DNA of 64,000 nucleotides from Aphidius gifuensis (Eukaryota > Arthropoda > Insecta > Hymenoptera > Braconidae), in assembly GCF_014905175.1 (NCBI RefSeq), contig NC_057788.1, forward strand, positions 4,464,001-4,528,000, written 5' to 3'. This document shows positions 47,551 through 63,000 of this stretch, piece after piece. Under the pieces are notes generated by a model. That model did no database searches. It had not been told where the DNA came from and was given only the letters and a program-made list of their open reading frames with translations. The translations under genes were made by a program, and so were the position numbers. How positions within the stretch are numbered: the stretch's first letter is position 1; each line of letters opens with the position of its first letter.

Positions 47551-48835
47551 TGCTTATGATATGATTTTTCAATTTTTAATTAAACAAAATTAACAATAAA
47601 TAAATAACAATATTCGGTTGTCAATATAACAACCAAGCTTACAGGTGGAATAATATTCTGTGTGTGTTGTGTGTGTGTGTATGTATAAACTAATTAAAAG
47701 TACAAATTAAAAAATATTTAAGTATAGGTATAATTAAATTTTAAAATGAATAAAAATTTGCAAAATTTTTCTAATGCTTTTACTTTTATTATCAATAATT
47801 TTTATAAATAAATATAAATATTTATAATTTATTTAATAAATAAAGCTGATAAAATTGTTGTTCTTTTTATCATGTTATTAGTTTAAAAAATAAACCACTA
47901 GATGTCTAAGTTTACATGGCAAATGTGCAAATCGACCCGCATAAATTGCACATAAATTGAATTTAATTGTAATCAAAGAGAAGGGATATCATACTCTTCC
48001 CCTTATTTGCCTCATATTTTTTTTCTTTTTTGTTATGATACAAGTATGTGCTTTTCCCTGCAAACCACTCTCTTTCTCTCTTTACCCCGCACAAGTTTAA
48101 ATGAAAAAAAAAAAAACCCTTGGTTTATTATTCGAGGCACCGGTCTTGCGCTCATCATAATCATCATCAGTCGTGGCTTTAGTGTTGCGCAGCACAGTGT
48201 GTTTTTTAATATCAATTTTTATATAAATATTCTCCTCTATTTTGATCTCACTTCTCGTGAATACTCGTGAACCATCAACCAGGCGCCAAGGTACATTGAA
48301 AAGTTAATTTTTTTATCTCTCTCTCCCATACTCGGGGTCATAAAATTGTACCACAATACTCCAGTCAACTTCATCTCCAGTTGGATCACACTATAGTCAT
48401 TCCAACTGTTCCAACTCGAGTGATACAAGTCATACAAGTAATACAACTTCATACCTTGCTGACAATTTTTTATATTTTTATTTCGAAATTTTGTCTCTGT
48501 CAATAATATTGTCAACAAATATCCTTGTTTTTATTTTTTAATCATACTTTTAAATATCAAATTGTTTTATTTATTTTATTATTTTTTGCAATTATTCTTC
48601 TTTGATAATCAATTTGCAAATTAAATAAATTTGAATATTTAATTAATGAATTGGTAGTGATGTTTTTAATAATTTAGTAATAATTTTATGACGAATGTTG
48701 TTGTTGCTGTGCGGTTATTTCGCGTTGTCGTTAACAACTGCAATTATATTTATTCACTGAGTATGTACACATAGTTGTCGTTTTGATAACAACTAAAAAA
48801 ATATTTATATTATTTATAAATAATTGAATTAAGTC
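47551..48835. other. Intergenic region between Cdk7 and the FAM110 gene
   Basis: The two genes are divergent. A less AT-rich stretch at 47885-48440 (with ATCGACCCGCATAAA and CCAGGCGCCAAGG) probably contains FAM110 promoter elements and leader. Open frames at 48007-48270 and 48237-48518 have no recognisable domain. Confidence 0.4.
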
Positions 48836-48868
48836 ATGCTGCTGCTGATGACAGATAAACATCAAAAC
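48836..48868 (+). other. Possible FAM110 leader exon with upstream frame
   Basis: An ATG at 48836 opens eleven codons (MLLLMTDKHQN) that end at a strong donor (AAC then GTGAGT). Spliced in phase to the acceptor at 54430, the frame would stop at a TAG just before the main start, so this would be an upstream ORF. The exon assignment is based on splice-site appearance only. Confidence 0.35.
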
Positions 48869-51800
48869 GTGAGTAATATAATCAATTTTTTTTTATTTTA
48901 AATAGTTTAATGTTGTTTTATATTTTATTATCTTTGGAGAAAAATTTTTTTTAATATTTTTTTTATTCATAGTTATTACTTTAAACAATTTAAAGTGATT
49001 ATTTTTTCTTTTTAAATTTGGGTCGAGGTCAGGGTCTTTTTGTTCGTTCGATGTACCTGCCATCGCAAATTTTTTATATTATTATTTCAATAGTAAAAAA
49101 AGAGTAAAATTATTATCGAAAAAAAGTTTTATTATTATTTTTTTTTTTTAAATAAATTTATATATTATACTTATGTTATATTGGAAAATAAATAAAAAAA
49201 TTTATTTTTATAGAAAATTATATATTTCGAAAGTAATGCTATTTTTTCTTTATCGAAAAATCGAAATTTTTAATATCATTTGTGAATTTTTTCTTTTTGA
49301 TAAGTAGCTTTTTTTTCATTTTTTTTTTTTATTTAAATATGTATTTAGGTTGTGTAGACCGAGGTTTATAAGAACCTTGTGACATTTTTTCTTTTTTTTT
49401 ATAAAACACTGTTGTATTATAGTAAAAAAAAAAATTAATTTTCGAATCATTTTATTCGAAAACTTTATTAATATTTATATAAAATTCAAACTAAAATTTA
49501 TATATTAATATTAGTCGTTGAATTGAGATTAAAAAAAAAAATTCTCACGCAATTTTAAGATAATTTACATGACTATTTTTTTTTTTATAAAAATAAATGT
49601 AATATTATCTTGTTTTTGAGGCATTTGTGGTCAATATTTACAGTCTCACAATATAATTTTGATACATCATTGAACGAGCTTTCCCGGATGATAACTTTTT
49701 TCAAAAAAATATAAAAAAATAAATTATATATAGGTATATATCCAGAAAGTTTATCTCTCTTTTTCATATATGGAATTTATTTTCATGTTATCATAAATAG
49801 AATTAACAGGATATAATTTGTGAAAGCAAGATGACTCTCGCTCAATTTAAAATCAATACATTTTTTTTTTCTTCTCTCTATTCAAGATACACAAGTATAC
49901 ATATACATTTTCATTTCTCATTGTTTTAATTTGTTGTTCGTGTATTTTATCAATTTTATTTTTATATTTATTATTATTATTTTACTTGGGGTAGGACCAT
50001 CATTGACATGACACGTGCGAATATGCTTCTTGTATCAAGTCTTGGATCGTTCATTTCCATAAAGGGTTTCATAAAAAAAAAAACACCTGGAGAAAAAAAA
50101 AAACACAAAAGAGTGTATAGGTTTATTATAAAATAAGAAAAAAAATTCAAGGTGTTCATGCACAGTGCACACATGCAAAAATATTTCATACAAATCTGCA
50201 AATACATTGTAAAGTTGCATAAAATTATATCAACCCTTTCTTATCTTTTTTCTTTTAACCCTTTTAATTCACCCCTTTGTAAACTTTGCGTGTCTCAAAT
50301 GCACATTCTTCTTCTTTTTTACATTTTTACATTAATAATTTATAAGATAATTATTTAAATTACTTTTTTTTATTTTAAAAGCATATTGATTTTGATTTTT
50401 TTATTACGACTGTTTTTTTAAATGTTATAATTGATTTTTAATGACATATTAAAATGAAATTTTTGTTAAATATATTAAGCCCTTAAATGTTTAGATTTAA
50501 GTTTAATTTTTAAATTTAAAAAAAAAAGAAAAAGTTCTATAAGAAAGTTGGAGGATATATATCGCTTGACTGACTTGATTAATTTTTCCTCAAGGATATT
50601 AGAAATTTTATTATTTATTTCTTCAATATCAATGAATCATGTTTTTTTTTTAAATCATCCTTGTTATTATTATTTATTGAAAATTGCTGTGAAGCAGAGA
50701 AATCATCAATATAAGTCACTCGAGACATTTATTAAATATATTTTTTTTCTTTTCAAATGCAGTTGTACCTTGAGATGTGACTTTCATAATGAAAAAAAAA
50801 ATTTAATATATATATTTAAAATGTTATAATTTTCTGATCTTATTGACAATCGATTCGCATTTTTTGTTAGCTATTTGAAAAAATTTATAAGTTCAAATAT
50901 AAAAATAATATTTAGAAATATTTTTAATGCCAAAAAATAAAAGTAGCATCCGAAATTTTTTATATTTTTTTTTTGCTTTTTCTTTTGTAAAATAATAAAT
51001 TGAAAATCGATTTAATGTTTTTATCTTTTGATATATTAAATAAATGTATATGCTTTTATCGTGTTAAACCAAATAACCAATGCTTATGACATTGAAATCA
51101 CTTCATGAAGCGTTAAGTACAAAAAATAAATTCAAAATGACAAGCTCTCACAAAGCCTTCAAAATTTTTTAGTACAGTCTATAAATATATTTTTGCATTG
51201 AAGGTAAAGAACCATAAGTGTCATACTTGTTTTAAAACATTTTTTCTATAATAACGATGTAAAAAAAAATAATTCCCGTGAATAAAAAACCCGACAGTTG
51301 TAATTTTTTAACAATACATTATTTTACTAAATTTTTTTCCATTAAAAAATTACATAATAAATTCTTTTATACACCTACAATGTATATTAATCATTTAATT
51401 CAATTTTATACATCTAATTATAGTCATTTATTTTTATTCAGTCGATAGAAAAAAAAGTATACACGTGCAGAAATAATTTTTTTTTTTTAATTTCCGAATG
51501 AATCTTGAGATGAAGGATGACCTTTTAATTTTTTTTTATTTTTATTTTTATACAACACTTTATATTCATACAGGATTCATTTTTCTATTTATTTTTTTAT
51601 TTTTATATTCTTTAACAAGTGTAAAAAAATATCATGAATTGAACTGAATTGAACGACAAGTAGTTGTAACATATATATTCTTCGCCCACTCGTTATTTTA
51701 ATTCATAAAAATCAATTTATTATTGTGTCATTGATTTGGATAAGTAGTGGGCGAATATAATTCTTTCATTTGGAAATTGAACCGTGACATTTTTATTATT

Positions 51801-54430
51801 TATCAGCTTGATTAATTAATATTTGACAGCTTAAATTAAATTTATCGTATTTTTATTTTACAAAAAAAAAACGATGGCTATTTTTTTTTTTTTTTTAATA
51901 AATAAAATTGAAAAATTAATATTGCAAGAGTTTTTTTTTTTTAATACATTCAAGTCGCAGTGTAGACGAAAATATATATCGTCAATTTTTTTAATTTTAA
52001 AAATTGATGAGTTTTTTTAAATTTAAAATTCTGTTTTTGACGTTTTATTGGAAATTTAGTTTACTATTTTTCGATTAAATGTTTAATTATTTATACATAT
52101 GTATTCTCTCGTGTATTTTTTACCAAAAAATTGTATATTTACAGTAAATTTCGTTAAAAAAAAAACACAAATAAATAGTTAAACATAAAATGACGTAATG
52201 AAAATACGTTTTTATATTTAAAAATTTAATAAAATACTCAAATTATCAATCCTCGAAAATTAAATAATATTTTTTAACAACAATAAAATGTCATTAATGA
52301 AAATTAACAATCATATAACTTTTTAAAAAATGTATATTATTACAGTATAAAAATATAAGTTCATCGTTCCTGAACGTTTAACATTCATTAAACATTTTTT
52401 TTATTTTCCATTACATCTGATAACCTTCATTAGAAAAATTAAAAAAAAAGTATAAAATAAACTATACTTTTTTATTTTACGGTTCCCTAGACATAAATAA
52501 AAAAAAAAAAAAAACAATCTCTATCATTTGAGTTTCTAATTTCACTGATTCTGTTGACAAATGGGAAATAATAAAAATTAAATTATAAAAAAACGGAACT
52601 AAATGTATAATTTCCTTGAGCTTCACATGGTTAAACAATAGAAATAAAAAAAAATTTATTCAATTGGTATTTAGATTGTGAATTCATTGTAAAGTATAAT
52701 TGTTATTAAAAAACAAAACAAATAACTGAAATATTTTATAAATGTACTAGAAAACTATTATCATAATTTCACTTGAAAAAAAAAAAATAGTGTAGCTAGT
52801 TAAAGTACTACTTATTTATATGATAAAAATTCATTCGAACAAAATTATTTGTCCTAGTTTTTGATGAAAATCTATCATACATAGGGGGGGTCACTAAAAA
52901 ATACTTACCCCCTTGGATAATTGTGTTTTTTAAATGTGAAACTTCCGTTTATTATTTTGTCTATGCAAATGCAACATTGTATCGAATAAAGGTATATACA
53001 TTTTATATTTGTTTCGACAGCTGCTTTTATTCGTTTACCGGAAATTCCACTGTCAGTACGTCACGGTATAATAGATACTAATATATCCACACACACATAT
53101 TTAATAAATAATAACGACAAATATATATTCATCAAATACACAACATTATTATCAACAACAATAATTTACTATTTATAATTTCAATATAAATTATTAAACT
53201 GCAATTTTTTCATTTCGAAAATACATGAATGAATGAAAAATATAATTAACTGGAAATTCAATTTGATTTATAAAATTAACAATACTTTTAAATTAAAAAA
53301 AAATTTATTTATTATTTTTTTATGTTTAATAAACGTACTTGTAAAAAATATAAACAAAAAAAAATAATATATTTTCAGGATAACAATTAACCAGCGAATA
53401 AATTAGAACAAAAAAAATTCATTCACATGTATAAATTTTTTTTTTTTCATAATTATATTTTCAATGTATAATTACTCGGTCGCACTGAGGGTGAGACTGT
53501 TATTTTTTTTTTTACAGTTATTAACACAAGTGTCTAGATCCAACTAGTTATTTATTTAATTTATGATAAAAATAAAAATACGAAACAATGACATAATGAT
53601 AATTTAGTAAAGATAATAAACATGATATATTTTTTTTACATGTGCCAATATGATGAGCCAACACAATATCATACATTAATAATTTTTTTTTCATCATGAT
53701 TATCATGATTTTATCATGCTCAGTATGAATATCGGAAGTTGTTTGAGTATACATACAGTATTGGATTATCGGTACATACTTTATCGATATTCCGGTTCCT
53801 GATGCTTGACTGATTAAACTCGTTTTTATATACAAATAAAAATATGTTGGTTGTATTCCCTTGGGTGTTCACATCTCCCACGTGGCTTAATATATATTAT
53901 TTAAAATATAAAAAAAAAAATCAAGCCAGTCTTTAATAATAATAATAAAAATATTTGTTTATTTTCTATTTTGATATATAGAAGAACAACACCTTTTATA
54001 TATATTTTTTTTTTTTCATATGAGTATGTGCTGCATGTCCGAGTTGAAGGTCTTGAATGTATATTTATTTTTTATTTTCTTGCGTGTGTATATATGTACA
54101 AATACATGGTTTATATGGAGACCTCGAACTTGCTTGCCTACTCAGGAAATACCGTTTTATACTTGGAAGATTTTAAACCATCACTAATGGTAAATTGTGA
54201 TTAAACGTCTGCATAAGGCAATTTACTTGATGATAGCATTGTTTTAATTTTCATTTGACTGACGTTGGTTTTTAAATAATAAAAAATTTTTTTCATTCTA
54301 GTTAAATACAAAAAATAATTACTCAAATACAGTGTTACAATTTTACTTGAAAATGTTTTATATATAACTTTTTTTAATTATCTTTAAAAGATAGAATTTA
54401 TTCATCAGGTTTTATTTGATATTTTTTCAG
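48869..54430 (+). other. Long AT-rich first intron of the FAM110 gene
   Basis: About 5.5 kb with no supportable coding sequence. Patches of lower AT content at 49020-49065, 51645-51780 and 53010-53080 (TACGTCACGG) could be regulatory. Homopolymer runs are frequent. Confidence 0.35.
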
Positions 54431-54517
54431 ATGCCACTTGTTGGAAAAGAAAAACGATATACTGGACAACTGGATCAACAAGAAATTATAATAATTTTAA
54501 AATAGAATTGAAATAAT
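54431..54517 (+). other. 5' UTR part of FAM110 exon 2 with short upstream ORF
   Basis: The exon begins right after TTTTTTCAG. An ATG at its first base opens about 24 codons (MPLVGKEKRY) ending in TAG at about 54505, some 13 bases before the main ATG at 54518. Confidence 0.5.
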
Positions 54518-57500
54518 TTGATGAAAATGATGACTGCGATGGCAAGATTACCATGTAAATCATCAGTATCAAATACTCAACAAAATCAACAACAACAGCT
54601 ATTATTAGAACAACAATTGGATCAACAATATTTAAGAAAAACAAATAATTTTTTGATCAACGTTAATAGTAACAAAAATTACTGGGACATGCAACCAACA
54701 AGAAATACTTCAGCACCACCATCCTACACAAGAAGTCAACATCGAGATCACACTGGTATGTTTTTTAATCTCCCCCTGAATGCATTATATTTTTTTTCTT
54801 CATTTCAAATATTTATTTTTTGATAATAAACTTCTTAAACTTCTGGTTCTTTTTTTTTTTCTTATCTAAAATTTTTATCCATCAGATAAAAATAAATTTC
54901 GATTCAAAACTTTTTGTTTTTCTTTGTACAATTTTTTATTTTTTTTCTTTCATAAGGCTACTTTCTTTTTTTTTGCAAACAAGTGGACAAACAATTTTCA
55001 CTTATTACACACAGCTGAAAAATCTTTTGTTGAAAAAAAATAAATTAAATAACAAAGACTTGTTTTCGTTAACTAATTTAACAATTTTATAATTTTTTTT
55101 TTATGTTCAATTATGTTTAAGAAAAAAAATAACTCGATATTATTTCTGGATTGTAAACTCTTACAAAAAGCCATAAAATAAGTAATAAAAAAAAAAAAAA
55201 TTTTAAAACATAAACGAAAGATAAAAGACTTAGTATATTTGAAGAATAAATTTTTTAAAATATTTTTTTTTGATAGTTGTTTTAATAAAACTAGATTAAC
55301 TTGTGTTTTTTTTTTTTTTTTTGTGTGACAAGACGGAAGTCTAGTAAGCACAGTACCATGAAAATATTCTTGAAAATAATACGATTACTATTTTTTTATT
55401 ATAAAACACAGTGTGTATGTTGGTGTGTTTCTATTTTAAAAGCTGTTTTGTAATGAGCATGTGGCTGAAAGACGCACGCGTGCAAACAGTATTATATATC
55501 AACATAAGGAAAGAACACTTTGTTCAAGTACTTTACTTGTTCTTCATACTGTTACTATTATAATTTGTCTTGTACACATATGCATGGCTATTATCGATAA
55601 TTCACTTAAACATTTAATGGTAATTTGAGAAAAAATCACGTACAAGACAGCTTGCTAGCGTACATGAAAGATGAGCAAGCCAGAAAAAAAAGGATATAAA
55701 ATTTCCATGTTTTAATTAAATAGTATCAAATAAAATTTCCAGTATTAAAATCAATCAAATGATAAATAAAAATATATTAAAACTCGCCATTTTAATGGAT
55801 AATAAATTTTTGTTCAACAGGTAAAAGAAAAAGTGCAGTTGAATTATTACAAGAATCAAAAGCATTTTATGTTAAAAGTGAAATTGTATTGGATAGAAAA
55901 CAAGAATTAAAAAATAGTGGGCATTTACAAGTTGCACCATCATTAACAACAACAGCAACAACCACAACAACATGTACATCATCAAGATTATTAAGAAAAA
56001 CAAAAAATCCAATAAAATTATGTGGTGTTGGTGGTGGTGGTGGTGGTGTACAACAATCATGCACATCACCACACTTGATGAATTCTGGTAATGAATGTTG
56101 TTGGATTAATTGTCAAGATAGAAATGAATTAATATTAAGTCCACAACGTACACTGCCACCAACACTGCCACCAAAGAGTCCAAGATTAATATCAGTACCT
56201 CATAGAAGAACAATATCTGGATCATTAAATAATAATACTGGAAATGATCAATTACAAACAAAATTACGTAGATTATTAAATGCTGATAGTAAAGAAAATG
56301 TTTATTTTCCGGATACAAGTGGTTCATTAACTCCAACAAATTTAACAGGAAGAGATGATAATTTTAGATTTCCTCCAAGTGGAATAACTCGAGATGACGA
56401 ACGTTTAATGGTAATTTAAATATTTAATTTTAATTTATATTATTGTCTTTTTTAATAATTAATAAATAATTTTTATTTTATTTAATAGTCTGGTCATATA
56501 ACATCACCAATACCACAGCCAGATATTCGTTTTAAATTTGGAAGAAGTAATTCACATTCTCATACATCTGGTAAAAATAATAGAACAACAATTAGTTCAC
56601 CACCACCAATTGACACAACAATTTGTCATAAATCATTACCAGATTTACATACAAGTGCTAGACGTCGTGCTTCTTTATCACCAAGAGCATCAACAAAACA
56701 AACAATACCACCACCACCACCACGTTATTATCAACAAACAAATAATTGTCCAGATTGTGAAACAAGTTCTGATTATTCTGATAAAAGTTTTAAACGTGAT
56801 TCTGTTTGTTATCGAAGGTATTTAAATATTCAAATTAATTCATGATAATTTTGTTTTTATAATTAATAATTAATTATTTTTTAGTTCAAGAAATATGAGA
56901 TCATCCTTGGGTTCAGGTGGAGGTGGTGATGCAAGCTCTGTTCTTTCATCTGGTGGACGAACACAAAAATCATCTGGTTCAAGTAAAATAAGTCATGGTG
57001 CTACAGCTAGAGATTCAGGTGGATCATCTGGACATTGTACACACCGAAGTGATCCACCACCACGACTTCAAGTAAGTATTTTATTTTTAAAATAATCTAG
57101 AGCTTTTAATGACTCTACTAGAAAAAATTCTAATAATAAATATTAAAAAGTATTTGACCTTTCGGGTCATCAAAAAAATGTCGGTGAATATTTCAATAAA
57201 GTTTCGATAAACAAAAAGACCGAATTATCATATATCACTAGTTTGCTTATCATATTTATGTAATTAAAAAAAATAAAATAAAATAATTCTTTGAAATGAT
57301 AAAATTTATGCAATTTAATATTATTATGATTTTGATAAATGAGGTTCAAATAACGATGATTAAATTTTCATTATTCACAATGTGACATACATTTCAAACG
57401 AAAAAAACTATAGTGCAGTAGAAACTAGAGACAAGTGTTCTACAATATTCATATTGATTATTTTTTTTTTTTTTGTAAATTTATTTTAGGATTGTTGGAG

Positions 57501-58182
57501 TCATATTAGACGTGACAGTGGTGCCTCAACTCAGCATTCAACTGAAAAAGATAGATCTAGAAAAGGCAGTGGATATGCTAGTGGTGGTACACCACCATCA
57601 GTCTTAAGAAATTTTAGTCCTGATTCTGGTGATAGTAATAGTCAGACTGATTACAGTCCCACACAAAATTCAAGGTATTAAATTGATAATCAATATGTAA
57701 TAAAATTTTAAATATATAACTATAAATATATTGTTTTTTTAAAAAGTAGACTAACAGATGGCTGGAAAGAAGATCGAAGTCGACCAATTTTACGATCAAA
57801 GTCAGATATAAGTGATCGTTATTGGCGTCATGATGTAAATTCAAGAAATAAAAAAAATCCACCAAAACCACCAAGATCATTATCTGATCTTGAAATATTT
57901 TTTGATTGTCTTGGTCTTGATAATGATAAATATCAACGTATTACATTACCAACATCAAATTCATCATCACCAGTATTTTTTGATAGTGTTAGTTCAATTG
58001 ATTCAGCACTTGGTCTTCATCAATGGACTGGAAATAATCAACAATCAAATAGTAATAATTTTAATGTTGCTAATGAAACAACTAGTCAGCGTGTCAACGA
58101 TCCACCAAGTATCGTAGAAAGAAACGCACGAATTATCAAATGGTTGTGTCAATGTCGAAAAGTACAATTTGAATACAATTAA
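54518..58182 (+). CDS. FAM110-family protein
   Basis: FAM110 proteins are centrosome/spindle-pole associated in vertebrates; their biochemical role is poorly known. Six exons (54518-54755, 55821-56410, 56489-56817, 56885-57071, 57490-57674, 57747-58182) give 654 residues. The family N-terminal motif is KRKSAVELLQESKAFYVKS followed by VLDRKQELKN. The C-terminal motifs are PILRSKSDISDRYWR, DLEIFFDCLGLD, FFDSVSSIDSALGL and SIVERNARIIKWL. Between them are Ser/Pro/Gly/His-rich disordered segments (proline-rich PPTLPPKSP, poly-Gly). It is about twice the length of the vertebrate proteins. The final intron has a tandem acceptor (AAGTAG), so one residue may be included or skipped. Several nearby Met codons follow the first, so the exact start is uncertain. 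Confidence 0.85.
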
Positions 58183-60029
58183 ATTGTTTTTTTTTCCTTC
58201 AAATATTATAAATTAAAATTAACATTTCTTTCAGTACTTATTTTGTGCCATTTTATTGAAATTTTAATGAATTTTTTTTTTAACTATTCGTTGTAAAATA
58301 AATGACAAAAAAAATTTAATATTATTTTCATTATTTATATCTTGTTAAATATATTTTAATAGATTAAATTTTGTTTTTTTTTTTTAATTTAAACGTTAAA
58401 TTTATTTATTAAATTAATGCGTCGCCAAATTGTTGAGAAAAAAAAATTAAAGCTAAAAGTTAAAAACCCATTTGTTGAGTGATAAAAATTAATAGTATGT
58501 TAATTAAAATTTTATCAGTGATAATTATTAAAAGGATAAATTTTTTTTTTTCTTTAATTCAATAAATTTAAATGTCTGTTTAGGGATTGTTATTATATTT
58601 CCGAGTGGTCTTATTTAGTAATTTAAAAAAAAAAAAAAACAAATAGAATACAATAAAAAAAAAAATTACGATGCCTTTGTAAATGAGAAAAATTAATTAT
58701 TGTTAGTGTCTAGCATGGTTTTTCTCTTGGACAATTAGTACTTAAGATACTTGAAAAAAAATTTTGAAAATAATATCTGCTAGACGATAAAAAAAAAAAT
58801 TAATTAATTAAATTAAATATTTTGTTGGATAAATTGGTTATAGTTGAAAAATTTTTAAGAAAAAAAATAGAATTTTAAAATGGTTGTTTTGAAATTTGTC
58901 TTTAATTAATGATAGAGGAAATTTATTTTAAAAAAATTTATGTTTACACTATGTACACATCAAACCAAAAAAAAAAAAAAGAAAAAACACAAAGCGAATT
59001 AATTAATTAAAAATCAAAGAAATATTTGCTTGCTTATTTTAAAGAAAAAAAATAATAAAATGCACGATAATTTAATAAAACAATAATAGCACAAATTCAA
59101 TTTATATGAAAAATATTTTTTCTATCATATATGAATTTAAGAATTGTGTGTTTTACAAATTATTATATTATGTGTTGAATAATTATTATGGAAAAAAATT
59201 ATCGACAACGAATAATGGTTGGATATATTTATAAGTTGTTAGATTAAAAAAGAAAAAAACAAATTGAAAATATGCATGTGCTACACTTGAAAGATAATCC
59301 AAATATAATTTCTATAGTCTTGTATTTTTCGGTAGTTCAAACATGATAAATTTAAAATAAATAAAAATAAAAAAATATAACTTGATAAAGCTTTTTTTAA
59401 ACTCCATCTAAATAAAATAATTATCTAAAAAATACACTGACCAAAGATAATGTCGAATAATCAAATAATCAAAAACACTCATTTTATTGATAACAAAAAA
59501 AAAAACTAAAAATGTGAATCAATAAACTTTTTTTTACTCAATAAGTTTAATTAAAAATCTTAGTCGAGTCAAGAATAATAAAAACTATTTCTAAAGATTT
59601 AAAGAGTAAAGTATTTTTTAATTTTTGAAATTATTCTGTTCTATAAGTTATAAATGAAATAAATAAAAAATTTAAAAATTAAAAATATTATTTAGAAAAA
59701 ATTTAAAATTAATAAAAATATTTGAAATTTAAATTGAATTTAAAAAAATATAGCATTGATTGACCTACGCTCGTAAAAGCAGGTAAAGTATATAAAAAAA
59801 AAATTATTTTTTTTTAAAATTTGTAGCATTATTTTTCTTATTTTCATTACAATATTGACCAAAAAAAAAGTCTATAATAAATTATTATGATTAACAATAA
59901 ACTGAGCAATAAACAAAACCATAAATTACTTTTTTTTTTTTACTTTTTATTTGTTATAAAAATAATAATATAGATTATTAAGGCACATGCTTCTTATAAA
60001 AGTATAAAAAAATGTATAAAATAATAAAA
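58183..60029. other. AT-rich intergenic DNA between convergent FAM110 and ATM
   Basis: About 1.85 kb, no gene seen. It should contain both 3' UTRs. Confidence 0.55.
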
Positions 60030-63000
60030 TTATAAATGAGCTTGCCAACCACTAAAAATAACAGCTAAATTAGCAGGATTTCTTGCTTGTTGAATAAGTC
60101 TATCAACTTGTCCACTGATACTCGTTGCAATACCTTCTTCAGTACCAAGTAATTTTTGTTCCATTCTTAGTAATGATTTTTTAGCTAAATCATTTTCTTT
60201 TTTTGTATCTTCATCACTAATATCAGCAACAACATCTCTACGTTGTCCACCACCACCACCTTGCATTTGATTAGCTTTTTGTGGTGATACAGTCCATGTA
60301 AAAAGTGGATCATAAAGTAGCACTTGAAGTAATGTATTAATCATTTCTCTACGATCACGTAATACAGTCATTGTTTCTTCACATGTTCTTCTTAATACAC
60401 CTTCAACACCAGATACACCCATTGCTGCTTCAATATCTCTTGTTAAACGAAATGGTACTGGTTCTGGAATTGGTAATGCTTTACCTTGTTCAAATGCAAT
60501 ACCAAAATCAATATGTACTATTTCAGCAGTATTTTCATCAATTAATATATTACTAACATGACGATCACCAATACCCAATATATAACCAACCATACTTGTT
60601 GTTGCAATACTTCTAACATATGCCAAACGACGCTCAAACCATGTTTCTGGTGATGGAAATTTTTCCAAAAAAAAATACTGAAATGCTGGCTTAAAATTTT
60701 TACAACAATTTTTATATACTTCTAATTTAACTGAGTTTGGCTCATTACGTGCATCACCAATTTTTTGTCTACATTCAGATGCATCCCAATCTTTTGGATT
60801 ATATTTTTTATGCAAGCCAATATTATTTTTATCACCAACTAATATTGATGACAATGGTAATGTATTATCACACCATTGTAAAATACCAGATTTTTGTGAC
60901 AACAACATAACTTTATATGTACGTATATGAAGTTTACGTTTATTTGTATTTTTACTTTTTTTAAATAATGTATTAATAACATTAAATGCTTGTTGCATAA
61001 CAGCATCTGTTTTAATATCAGAATCAACTTTAACAACTTGATAACGTCGTACACCATCACTACCAATACATATAATTTTTTTAGGTGCATTTATACCACC
61101 AAGTGATTCAAATGTATCAATATATTTATCAACACAAATTATATTATTATAATTACCATTTGGATTAACATCAAGTGTCATTGTTGGTACCATACTATTT
61201 TCATAACTACGTATTTTATGTATTTTAAATTTCAATGGTATACGTGTTTGACTTTTTTTCGGATCAAATTGATAATATGCAAGTTCAATTAAAGCATTCA
61301 TTATTTCATTGTATTCATTAATCATTAAATTTATATTTGTTTTTTTAAGATCATTTACAAGTGTTAAAGCACCACGTACACATTTATCTGGTACTTGTGA
61401 TTTTTTAGCTATTGATGGATCTTGATATAATTTATCTTTATCACGATTACCAAGACATAAAAGTACTGGTAATACATGATGTGGATGTTCTAATGCACAA
61501 CGTTTTAATAATGAATTAATTTTAATTGTAAAGTTGTTTGATTCTAAACTTATATGTGGTGATAGCTGTGGTAATAGTGATATAAATTTATGTGTACTTA
61601 TATTATCAATATATTGATCAATTAAATTATTTAAATCTTCATTTTCATGATTTTTAATCCATAATGATATTAATCTAAATATCAAATGATTGTGTTTTTC
61701 ACATTTAACAAGTGTTATTAAATAATATTCAATTGATAATTGTAAATACATTAATTGTTCTTGTTGTATTTTTTCAAATTCTGCAATGTCATTTGTTTTT
61801 TGAATTTGATTTGTACATAATGCACGTCTAATATCTTTATCTTTAATTTTATTATTAACTTGTGGATTATCAGATTCATCTCTTGCAAATAATGCTGTTT
61901 TTTGAAGACTTTTAAACATTGGAGTTTTCATAAATTCAGATATTTGTTGATAATGTGTATCGGAAAATATTGCTAATGATGCATATGTATCATATAAATT
62001 ATCCCAATCATTTGAATTTTTTATTTCCATATTTTTAATAATATCCATTGATTTTTTATAATATTTATTAATAATTTCTTCATGAGTTTCGGATTTTGTT
62101 TCAGCAACCCAATCACCATATATTTTTAAACATTGTGCCTTTAAACGAATATTTATGCTTTCATTACATATTAAATTTTTCATTAAATATTTTGCAATAT
62201 TTTGATCACCACGTCTCCATGATAATAATGCTTCTTGATAATTTAATTTATCTTTAATTTCACTTGATAAATTTTCTTGTCTTCCAAGTAATTCTAATGT
62301 TCTTGCAGCAATATGCAAGTATCCTTGTTTTTCACCAATTATTGATAATTCAAGATGTGTATTGAAAAATGCATCTTTAATGTCATTTGATATATCAAGT
62401 TTATTTTTAATATTATACATGACAATTCTTTGTGTTAAAATTGGTTCAATATATGTAAAATCATTGATATTACCAAGATCTTGTAAACGAAAATCATTGA
62501 CAATTGTTTTCCATTCATCAACTGATGATTTACCAAATTCTTGAATTTCTTGTAACATTTTTAATTTTAATAATATTGGATAAACTGTTTGACTACATTC
62601 TAAACTTGTATTTTTCAATGAATTAATAACACTTATTCTTGCATTTGTAACAGCATCATCAAGACCAAATAAATCTTTATCATTTAAACATTTTAATGAT
62701 TGATAATGATAATAATCATAATCATTATTTTTAATAGATTTATTATTATATTCATTTTGTTTAAATATACTCCAATCACTTAATCTCCATGCTGTATTAT
62801 AAATATAATCATCAATATTATCATTGTCTTTTTTAACAGTTGATATAAATTTATTTAACAAATAATCAAGACCTAAATTTTGTAGTGTATTTGCCATACC
62901 ACGTGAGTATGTTTGTCCACAGCTTAAATCAACATCTTGTGTTATTAAAACTTTTTCCCATTCTTTAAAATGTATATAATGTTGAATTCTTGATGATTGT

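Noticed and set aside
48007..48518. Overlapping frames of 87 and 93 codons
   Set aside because: No domain and no homology that I recognise; the region looks like FAM110 promoter or leader DNA.
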